Assembly (NCBI GenBank): GCA_036258055.1
Contig: DATAEK010000153.1
Location: forward strand, 1-55,667
Reading direction: 5' to 3'
DNA from: DATAEK01 sp036258055
Lineage (GTDB): Bacteria > Acidobacteriota > Vicinamibacteria > Vicinamibacterales > 2-12-FULL-66-21
DNA length: 55,667 nt
A program made the translations under genes and the position numbers. The stretch's first letter is position 1; the number at the start of each line of letters is the position of its first letter. Positions 1 through 6,889 of the stretch are shown in pieces. The notes beneath the pieces were generated by a model. That model had not been told where the DNA came from, did no database searches, and saw only the letters and a program-made list of their open reading frames with translations.

Positions 1-241
1 GAGGAAGCCCCTGGGTCTGCGTTGAGGCGCGCCGCAGGGGCGCGCGCCGGAGCGGAGCGGGGCGCAAGGGGCCCCCGCGAGCGACGGCGATGGGGGGTCC
101 GGCGAGGCGAAGCCCCCGGTCGAGGAAGCCCCTGGGTCTGCGTTGAGGCGCGCCGCAGGGGCGCGCGCCGGAGCGGAGCGGGGCGCAAGGGGCCCCCGCG
201 AGCGACGGCGATGGGGGGTCCGGCGGGGCGAAGCCCCCCGG
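1..241. repeat. Tandem repeat, two near-identical 121-bp units
   Basis: The unit beginning GAGGAAGCCCCTGGG at base 1 begins again at base 122, and the two copies differ by only a few substitutions near their ends. Because the first copy starts at the window edge, more units may lie upstream. Each unit is very GC-rich and contains small inverted repeats. The second copy ends with a perfect GGGGC-GAA-GCCCC hairpin (225-237) ten or so bases before the dapA ribosome binding site; in the first copy the same spot reads GAGGC and the hairpin is weaker. Frames run open through the repeat, but I see no sign that they are translated. Confidence 0.9.
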
Positions 242-250
242 TTGAGTAAG

Positions 251-258
251 AAAGGAGT
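251..258 (+). promoter_or_regulatory. Ribosome binding site of dapA
   Basis: AAAGGAGT lies 4 bases before the ATG at 263. It decides the start of dapA: the same frame is open upstream from 143, but that extension would be encoded by the GC-rich tandem repeat. Confidence 0.75.
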
Positions 259-262
259 CACG

Positions 263-1162
263 ATGAGAACGCCCTGGACAGGTTGCGGCACGGCGCTGGT
301 GACCCCATTCGCGCGTGACGGCTCGGTCGACGAGGCCGCGGTTCGTCGCCTGGCGCGGCGGCAGATCGACGCGGGCATACACTTTCTGGTTCCCTGCGGC
401 ACGACCGGCGAGAGTCCGACGTTGAGCGAAGACGAGCGCGTCCGTGTCGTCGAGCTGGTCGTCGAAGAAGCCGCAGGGCGCGTGCCGGTGCTCGCGGGCG
501 CAGGCGGGTACGACACGAAAGAAGTCGTCAGTACTGCCAGGCGAATGAAGCAGGTCGGCGCCTCCGGGATTCTCTCGGTGACGCCGTACTACAACAAGCC
601 CACGCAGGAAGGCCTCTATCAGCACTACAGCCTGATCGCCAACGAGGTCGGCCTTCCGATCATCGTCTACAACGTCCCCGGTCGAACGGGCTGCAACGTG
701 GAAGTCGGAACGCTCGTCCGCCTGTCAGGGGTTCCTGGCATCGTTGGCGTGAAAGAAGCCTCGGGCAACGTGACGCAGATGTGCGAGATCTGCGCCGCGG
801 TCCCCTCGCAGTTCATCGTGCTGTCGGGCGACGACGCGCTCACGCTGCCGTTGATGGCCGTGGGCGGGCGCGGGATCATCTCGGTGGCCTCGAACGAAGT
901 GCCGGGCGAGATGTCGAAGATGGTGGAGCTGGCCGAACAGAACGACTTCGCGGCCGCGCGCCGGATTCACACTCACTTGCTGCCGCTGCTCCAGATCAAC
1001 TTCATCGAATCGAATCCCATCCCGGTGAAGAGCGCGATGGCGGCCATGGGCCTGCTCGACGAGACGTACCGGTTGCCGATGGTCCCGCCGCGGGACGCAT
1101 CGCGGACGCGCATACGCCATGTGCTGAATGGTCTGGGACTGCTCGCTGAATCCGCGGCATGA
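263..1162 (+). CDS. dapA: 4-hydroxy-tetrahydrodipicolinate synthase
   Basis: Condenses pyruvate with aspartate-4-semialdehyde, the first committed step of lysine and diaminopimelate synthesis, in the cytoplasm. The 299-residue product has the family's usual length and TIM-barrel motifs: GTTGE at 46-50, the TPYYNKP segment near 107-113, the YNVPGRT segment near 136-142 with the conserved Tyr and Arg, and the Schiff-base lysine in GVKEASGN (K164). The ATG at 263 is chosen for its strong ribosome binding site and because the product then starts with the typical TGCGTALVTPF region. Its stop overlaps the dapD start (ATGA), indicating a translationally coupled operon with dapD and the M20 gene. Confidence 0.96.
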   Translation: MRTPWTGCGTALVTPFARDGSVDEAAVRRLARRQIDAGIHFLVPCGTTGESPTLSEDERVRVVELVVEEAAGRVPVLAGAGGYDTKEVVSTARRMKQVGASGILSVTPYYNKPTQEGLYQHYSLIANEVGLPIIVYNVPGRTGCNVEVGTLVRLSGVPGIVGVKEASGNVTQMCEICAAVPSQFIVLSGDDALTLPLMAVGGRGIISVASNEVPGEMSKMVELAEQNDFAAARRIHTHLLPLLQINFIESNPIPVKSAMAAMGLLDETYRLPMVPPRDASRTRIRHVLNGLGLLAESAA

Positions 1163-2007
1163 CGGTCACGCTTGCGCAGGAGATCGCGGCGCTCGCGGCT
1201 GCCGGGGCTCAGGTCGATCGCGAGGCCGCGCGCGATGCGTTCACCAGGCTTCGCGCGCAGTTGACGGCCGGCGACATTCGCGCCGCGGAACCGGATCCCG
1301 GCGCGCCAACCGGATGGCGCGTGAACACCTGGGTCAAACAAGGGATTCTCCTGGGATTCCGCTGCGGCGAGACCGTTGACATGTCGTCCGATCACGGGCG
1401 CTGGCCGTTCTTCGACAAGGACACGCTGCCGTTGCAGCGTCCGAAGCCCGGTCGCGGCATTCGCATCGTGCCCGGCGGGTCCACCGTGAGAGAAGGAGCG
1501 CACATCGGCGACGGTGTGATCTGTATGCCGCCCATGTACATCAACATCGGGGCGTGGATTGGAGAAGGCACGCTCGTGGACTCGCACGCGCTCGTCGGAT
1601 CATGCGCGCAAATCGGCGCTCGCGTTCACCTGAGCGCTGCCGCACAGATCGGCGGCGTCCTCGAGCCAGTCGGGGCATTGCCGGTCATCATCGAGGACGA
1701 TGCGCTCGTCGGCGGAAATTGTGGAGTGTACGAAGGCACGGTGGTGAAGCGGCGCGCGGTGCTGGCGGCGGGCACGATTCTCACCGGATCGACACCGATC
1801 TACGACTTGCCCAACGGCCGAATCATCGAGCCCACCTCGGGTCAGCCGGTTGTCGTGCCCGAAGGCGCGGTCGTGGTGCCGGGCTCGCGGCCGGTCTCGT
1901 CGGGCAGGGGGCGCGAGTGGGGGCTCTCGCTGGCGACGCCGGTGATCGTCAAGTACCGTGACGAGCGCACGGATGCGCGGACGGCGCTGGAAGAATGGAT
2001 CCGCTAG
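1159..2007 (+). CDS. dapD: 2,3,4,5-tetrahydropyridine-2,6-dicarboxylate N-succinyltransferase
   Basis: Succinylates tetrahydrodipicolinate using succinyl-CoA, the step that commits the pathway to the succinylase branch of lysine synthesis. The product is 282 residues, close to the family length. It has a helical N-terminal domain ending in the WRVNTWVKQGIL segment, then a left-handed beta-helix built from hexapeptide repeats (YINIGAWIGEGTLVDSHALV region, about 117-136, and following turns), with the C-terminal cap typical of DapD. The ATG overlaps the dapA stop by four bases. The 3' end overlaps the next gene by 13 bases. Finding dapD beside dapA and an M20 enzyme supports a succinylated, not acetylated, route; the identity is firm. 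Confidence 0.95.
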   Translation: MTVTLAQEIAALAAAGAQVDREAARDAFTRLRAQLTAGDIRAAEPDPGAPTGWRVNTWVKQGILLGFRCGETVDMSSDHGRWPFFDKDTLPLQRPKPGRGIRIVPGGSTVREGAHIGDGVICMPPMYINIGAWIGEGTLVDSHALVGSCAQIGARVHLSAAAQIGGVLEPVGALPVIIEDDALVGGNCGVYEGTVVKRRAVLAAGTILTGSTPIYDLPNGRIIEPTSGQPVVVPEGAVVVPGSRPVSSGRGREWGLSLATPVIVKYRDERTDARTALEEWIR

Positions 2008-2987
2008 AGGCCATCGCGTTCGCGCGGGCGCTCATCGACATCGATTCCACCACAGGCCGAGAGCGCGCCGCCGGTGAGTGGCTGGCGGGCGTTCTTCACG
2101 GTCTCGGCTATGCCGTCACCGAACAGCCGCTCGATCGCGGTTGCGCGAACCTGCTCGCGACCCTCGATCCGCCACAGGTCGTCCTGTCGACGCACTTCGA
2201 CTGCGTACCGCCTTTCATCCCGAGCAGTATCCGCGACGGACGTTTGTACGGACGTGGGTCGTGCGATGCGAAGGGCATTCTGGCCGCTCAGCTTGCCGCG
2301 GCCGAGCGGCTGCGAGCGTCCGGTGAGCGTCGCGTCGGGTTGTTGTTCGTCGTCGGCGAAGAGCGCGGAAGCGACGGCGCCACGCTGGCCAATACGAACG
2401 CGGAGAAATCGCGGTATCTCGTCAACGGGGAGCCGACCGATAGCCGGCTTGCGTCCGCGACGCGCGGCATCCTCCGCGTGAAGCTGGTGGCACACGGACG
2501 CGCCGCCCACTCGGCCGCACCACAGGAAGGCGAATCGGCAATCGAGAAGCTCGTCGACGCGCTCGTGCAGTTGCGCGGGATTCCGCTACCCGCGGACTCT
2601 GGGCTCGGTCAGACGTTCTACACCGTGGGGTTGATCGATGGCGGCGTGGCCCCCAATGTGATCCCCGCGCATGCAGCTGCCGAAGTGATGTTCCGCACGA
2701 TCGGATCGGCCGACGACGTTCTGACGGCGATTGCGCCGCTCGCGACGCGCGTGACCGTCGAAGAAGTGCTGCGAGTGCCGCCCGTAAAAATGCACACGGT
2801 TCCCGGATTCGAAACCGCGGTCTTCCCGTTCACGACCGACGTTCCGCTGCTCGATCGCTGGGGGACCCCGCTTCTCTTCGGTCCGGGTTCGTTCCTGGTG
2901 GCCCATACAGACGACGAGCACGTCTCGCTCGCGGAGTTGCACGCCGCAACCGATTCGTACGAACGCCTTGCGCGGGCGCTGTTGTAG
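1995..2987 (+). CDS. dapE: M20 family deacylase, probable succinyl-diaminopimelate desuccinylase
   Basis: Predicted to remove the succinyl group from N-succinyl-LL-diaminopimelate, completing the branch opened by dapD. The 330-residue product carries the M20 dizinc motifs: H67 and D69 in STHFDC, D91 in the GRGSCDAKG segment, the catalytic glutamate pair E122-E123 in VVGEERG, and E146 in NGEPTDS. It is shorter than the usual DapE (about 375), and its sequence style is closer to the ArgE/acetylornithine deacetylase side of the family, so the substrate assignment rests mainly on operon position. The ATG at 1995 lies inside the 3' end of dapD, so the two genes overlap by 13 bases. Confidence 0.8.
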   Translation: MDPLEAIAFARALIDIDSTTGRERAAGEWLAGVLHGLGYAVTEQPLDRGCANLLATLDPPQVVLSTHFDCVPPFIPSSIRDGRLYGRGSCDAKGILAAQLAAAERLRASGERRVGLLFVVGEERGSDGATLANTNAEKSRYLVNGEPTDSRLASATRGILRVKLVAHGRAAHSAAPQEGESAIEKLVDALVQLRGIPLPADSGLGQTFYTVGLIDGGVAPNVIPAHAAAEVMFRTIGSADDVLTAIAPLATRVTVEEVLRVPPVKMHTVPGFETAVFPFTTDVPLLDRWGTPLLFGPGSFLVAHTDDEHVSLAELHAATDSYERLARALL

Positions 2988-3034
2988 CGACCCAAAGCCC
3001 GTCATCACCACATCGCGCGTAGAATGGGCTCATC

Positions 3035-4087
3035 GTGACTCGGCTGCGCCGTCTCGCCGCGGGCCGTGCAATCATCCTGGCGCTGTCGTGTGTCGCCCCA
3101 CTCGCTGCTCAGCAGGTCGACGAACAAACGTGCGAGCTGAACGCCGCGGACGCGAAGTTCATTCAGGGCGGCCTCGACGGCTGGTCGCGCGTCAGCCGCG
3201 AGTTCCTGCGCGTGGAGCAGCGGCCACTTCCGTGGATCCTGCTGTTCGATGCGTCGTGCGTCTGGCATCTCTCGCCCGGGCCGACGGTTGACGCACGCGC
3301 GCGCGCGGTCACGACATCGCTGACGTTCGATGGCGCCGGCATCGACGTCCGCGCCCAACAACATCGCGGCACCGTCCAGCTGCCGAACGGCGCCGATGTG
3401 CCGGTTGCCGTCAAAGCGAGCACCGCGCTCTACCGCAACGGCCGCATCCCCTTTTTCGTGATGTCGCTGCCGGCGCTGTGGCGATCCGACCCGCACTACG
3501 CGCGGTCCTCGCACCGTGCCGAATATCTGCAAGGAATCATGATCCACGAGATGACCCACACGCGGCAGCTCGCCGCGATCAACCGTCAGGTCCGCGAGCT
3601 CGCCAAGACGAACGATCTACCGCTTCCGATCAACGATGACGTCGTGCAGTCCCGGTTCAGGCGAGCGGCGGGCTTCGAACGCGCCTACCGCCAGGAGCGT
3701 GATCTCTTCTACCAGGCGGCGGCTCAACTGGATCCGGCGAAACAACGCGCCATCGCGAGGCGCGCGCTCGATTTCGTTCACCAGCGACGCGCACGCTACT
3801 TCACGGGCGCCAACAGAGCGTACGCAGAGATCGAAAGTCTGTTCCTGACGATGGAAGGAGCGGGGCAGTGGGCGGCCTACCGGTTCGCGACGTCTAACGC
3901 GGGCGCGGGCGAGGGTCGTGATGATGCCCTGGCGCTTTTGCGCGGCCGTCGGGGTGCGTGGTCCGAGGACGAGGGGCTCGCGCTCTTTCTTCTGCTCGAC
4001 GCGGTGGTGCCGTCCTGGCAGGAACAAGTCTTTGCGGCCACACCCGCCTCACCGTTGGATCTGCTCGAGGGCGCGCTCGGGCGTTGA
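3035..4087 (+). CDS. Secreted protein with zincin HExxH motif, function unknown
   Basis: The 350-residue product begins with an arginine-rich n-region and a hydrophobic stretch ending APLAAQ near residue 26, a plausible Sec signal peptide. In the middle lies MIHEMTHTRQL with H171, E172 and H175, the HExxH zinc-binding pattern of metallopeptidases. The following helical region (ERAYRQERDLFYQAA and onward) could supply the third ligand, but I cannot fix it. I do not recognise a named family. The start is a GTG at 3035 with no strong ribosome binding site. The gene sits 47 bases after the lysine operon and 32 bases before the kinase gene. Peptidase activity is inference. Confidence 0.75.
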   Translation: MTRLRRLAAGRAIILALSCVAPLAAQQVDEQTCELNAADAKFIQGGLDGWSRVSREFLRVEQRPLPWILLFDASCVWHLSPGPTVDARARAVTTSLTFDGAGIDVRAQQHRGTVQLPNGADVPVAVKASTALYRNGRIPFFVMSLPALWRSDPHYARSSHRAEYLQGIMIHEMTHTRQLAAINRQVRELAKTNDLPLPINDDVVQSRFRRAAGFERAYRQERDLFYQAAAQLDPAKQRAIARRALDFVHQRRARYFTGANRAYAEIESLFLTMEGAGQWAAYRFATSNAGAGEGRDDALALLRGRRGAWSEDEGLALFLLLDAVVPSWQEQVFAATPASPLDLLEGALGR

Positions 4088-4119
4088 TCAGACTCGTCCT
4101 ATAGAATCGACCTCGAGTC

Positions 4120-6882
4120 ATGGCCCCGCCCGACGGCACTCGCATTGGCCCATACGAGATCCTGACGCCGCTTGGCGCTGGCGGAATGGGAGAAGTGTAT
4201 CGGGCCACGGATTCGAGGTTGAAGCGTCAGGTCGCCATCAAGATCCTTCCGCCGGCGCTCGCAGGTGATCCCGATCGGCTGGCGCGCTTTCAGCGCGAGG
4301 CCGAGATCCTCGCGTCGCTGAATCATCCGCACATCGCGGCCATCTACGGCCTCGAAGACGCGGCCGGCGTGAAGGCGCTCGTCATGGAGCTTGTCGACGG
4401 ACCGACCCTCGCGGATCGGATCGCGGAGGGTCCACTTCGACTGGATGAGGCGCTGCCGATCGCCAGACAGATCGCCGAAGCGCTGGAGTCAGCGCACGAG
4501 CGAGGCATCATCCATCGGGATTTGAAGCCGGCCAATATCAAGGTGCGCGAAGACGGCACCGTGAAGGTGCTCGATTTCGGGTTGGCGAAGCTGACCGAAG
4601 CCGGCGGCACCAATCGGGATGACGCGTCGCAGTCACCGACTCTGACCAGCCCCGCGGCGATGACCGCGATGGGCATGATCGTCGGCACGGCGGCGTACAT
4701 GTCCCCCGAACAGGCGCGCGGCAAGGCGGTGGACAAGCGCACCGACGTGTGGGCGTTTGGCGCCGTGCTCTACGAAATGGTGACCGGCGCACGCGCCTTC
4801 GAAGGCGATGACCTCACCGAAGTCATGGCGTCGGTGCTGAAGACGGCGCCGAAGTGGACTGCCCTGCCAGCCGACGTCCCGCGTCCCATCGTGACCCTCA
4901 TCCAGCGATGTCTCGAGAAGGATCGGAACGCGCGCATCGGCGACATGGCCGCCGCACGGTTTCTGCTGACCGATCACGCGGCGCTCGACGCACCGCTGGC
5001 TGCCACGGCCCCTGTAGCTCCGGTACCGGTGGCGAGCACTCCCGCGCCTCGATGGCGCCCAATCGTGACCTGGGCGCTGCCTGCCGTGGTCGTCGGCACT
5101 GGGCTCGGGTGGCTGCTTCCTCGGCGTGAGACGGTCGCGCCGGCCGCAACCCACCTGCAGATGAGCGTGCAGCCGGCCGACCAACTGGTCGGATCGACGG
5201 ACTCCGTCCGACCGGTGCGGACGACCCTGGCGATTTCTCCCGACGGTCGCCTCGTCGTCTTCAACGCCACGCGCGGGACCGTGACGCAGCTGTTTGCTCG
5301 CGGCCTCGATCGCGTAGATGCCACGCCGATCGCGGGGACCCAAGGCGCGAGCTGGCCCTTCTTGTCCCCGGACGGCCGCTGGATCGGGTTTCTGGCCGAC
5401 AACAAGATCAAGAAAGTGCCGGCTGCCGGAGGTCCGGCCGTCACGATCTGCGACGTGCCGGAGGGCCGTGGCTATGGTGCGAGTTGGGGGGACGACGGCA
5501 CGATCGTCTTCGCGAACCGTTTCGGAATCTCGACGGTGTCGTCGGACGGAGGATCCGCCATCAAGGCGATCGCCGTCAGCGACGCGAAGGGTGAGCGGCT
5601 GCTTCTGCCGAAGCTGCTTCCTGGTGCCAGGGACGTCATGTTCACGGCGATAGTCGGCACCGATTGGGGGACAGCCAGCGTCGTCCTGCAGTCGCTCGAC
5701 GGCGGCGAGCGGCGCATCCTGATTCCAGGTGGCGCCGACGCGCGCTATGTGGGCACGGGCCACCTTGTATTCATGAAGTCCGGCACCCTGATGGCGGTCC
5801 CGTTCGACGTGCGATCGCGGCAGCTCACCGGGGCGCCGGTCGCGGTGATCGAAGGAGTGATGCAGGCGGTGAACACCGCGAATACCTCCGACGAAACCGG
5901 CGTGGGACAGTTCGCCTTGTCGGCGTCGGGAACCCTGCTGTACGCGACCGGAGGAGTCGGTCTGCTGCGGGAGGAGTCGTTGGTCTGGGTCGACAGAAAG
6001 GGTATCGCTCAACCTTTCGCAGCCGCAGCGCCCGCCGCATATCTCGGTCCCCGGCTGTCGCCCGACGGACGCAAAGTCGCGGTGTCCGTCAGATCCGACA
6101 CGACGCGCCCCTTCGATGTGTGGGTGTACGACGTCGTCCGCGGCGCACCGACCCGGCTGACGTTCGACGGCAGTACCTGGCCAGTCTGGTCACCAGACGC
6201 CAAACGCGTCGTCTATCGGACGCCGGCGATGGCGTCGAACCTCGCGGCGGTCAGCGCCGATGGCGGGGGGGCGCCAGAGCGCATCACGACAGGCGAGTTC
6301 TGGCAGATCCCGTCGTCCTGGTCATCCGCCGCGGGCGCGCTCGCATTTCTGACACGGGCTCCGAGCGGTTCCAACGGAATCTACGTGCTGCCGTCGGCCG
6401 GCGACCGCACGCCACGGCTGTTTCTCGAGTCGCGCTTCAGTCTGATGCATCCGGACTTCTCGCCCGACGGGCGTTGGCTGGCGTACGTCTCGTTGGAGTC
6501 TGGAAATCCCGAGGTGTATGTCCAGCCGTATCCAGGACCCGGCGAGAAATTCCGAATCTCCACGAGCGGCGGCTTCGAGCCAGTCTGGGTCGCAAACGGC
6601 CGCGAGATTCTGTATCGATCCGGCAGGCCTGAGCATCAGCAGTTCTTCTCAGTGGCGATCCGGTCTCTGTCTCCGTTCTCGGCCGATTCGCCGCAGCTGC
6701 TGTTCGAAGCCAACGCCGGCGAATACGACAGCACCGCGCCGAGCCGAAGCTGGGATGTCAGCGCCGATGGGCAACGGTTTCTCCTGCTTCACCCTATTCG
6801 ATCGACGGACACTCCGGTCACGACTCTACACGTCGTGCTGAACTGGACGGAGGAACTCACGCGCCTGACCGCAGGCAAGTAA
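4120..6882 (+). CDS. Membrane Ser/Thr protein kinase with C-terminal beta-propeller (PD40/TolB-like)
   Basis: A 920-residue transmembrane kinase. The kinase domain (about 11-290) is complete: glycine loop LGAGGMGEVY (19-27), ATP lysine K41, E61, catalytic HRDLKPAN (D134), DFG (D152) and the APE-equivalent MSPEQ. A proline/alanine linker leads to one membrane span (about 313-333). The outer or C-terminal part (about 350-915) contains recurring SPDGRWxAF/Y-type blades (for example LSPDGRWIGF, FSPDGRWLAY, WSPDAKRVVY), the PD40 repeats of a TolB/DPP IV-like propeller. This architecture is common in Acidobacteriota, and the propeller is presumed to sense an extracytoplasmic ligand. The gene ends 8 bases from the converging kinase gene. 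Confidence 0.93.
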   Translation: MAPPDGTRIGPYEILTPLGAGGMGEVYRATDSRLKRQVAIKILPPALAGDPDRLARFQREAEILASLNHPHIAAIYGLEDAAGVKALVMELVDGPTLADRIAEGPLRLDEALPIARQIAEALESAHERGIIHRDLKPANIKVREDGTVKVLDFGLAKLTEAGGTNRDDASQSPTLTSPAAMTAMGMIVGTAAYMSPEQARGKAVDKRTDVWAFGAVLYEMVTGARAFEGDDLTEVMASVLKTAPKWTALPADVPRPIVTLIQRCLEKDRNARIGDMAAARFLLTDHAALDAPLAATAPVAPVPVASTPAPRWRPIVTWALPAVVVGTGLGWLLPRRETVAPAATHLQMSVQPADQLVGSTDSVRPVRTTLAISPDGRLVVFNATRGTVTQLFARGLDRVDATPIAGTQGASWPFLSPDGRWIGFLADNKIKKVPAAGGPAVTICDVPEGRGYGASWGDDGTIVFANRFGISTVSSDGGSAIKAIAVSDAKGERLLLPKLLPGARDVMFTAIVGTDWGTASVVLQSLDGGERRILIPGGADARYVGTGHLVFMKSGTLMAVPFDVRSRQLTGAPVAVIEGVMQAVNTANTSDETGVGQFALSASGTLLYATGGVGLLREESLVWVDRKGIAQPFAAAAPAAYLGPRLSPDGRKVAVSVRSDTTRPFDVWVYDVVRGAPTRLTFDGSTWPVWSPDAKRVVYRTPAMASNLAAVSADGGGAPERITTGEFWQIPSSWSSAAGALAFLTRAPSGSNGIYVLPSAGDRTPRLFLESRFSLMHPDFSPDGRWLAYVSLESGNPEVYVQPYPGPGEKFRISTSGGFEPVWVANGREILYRSGRPEHQQFFSVAIRSLSPFSADSPQLLFEANAGEYDSTAPSRSWDVSADGQRFLLLHPIRSTDTPVTTLHVVLNWTEELTRLTAGK

Positions 6883-6889
6883 CCGGCAA

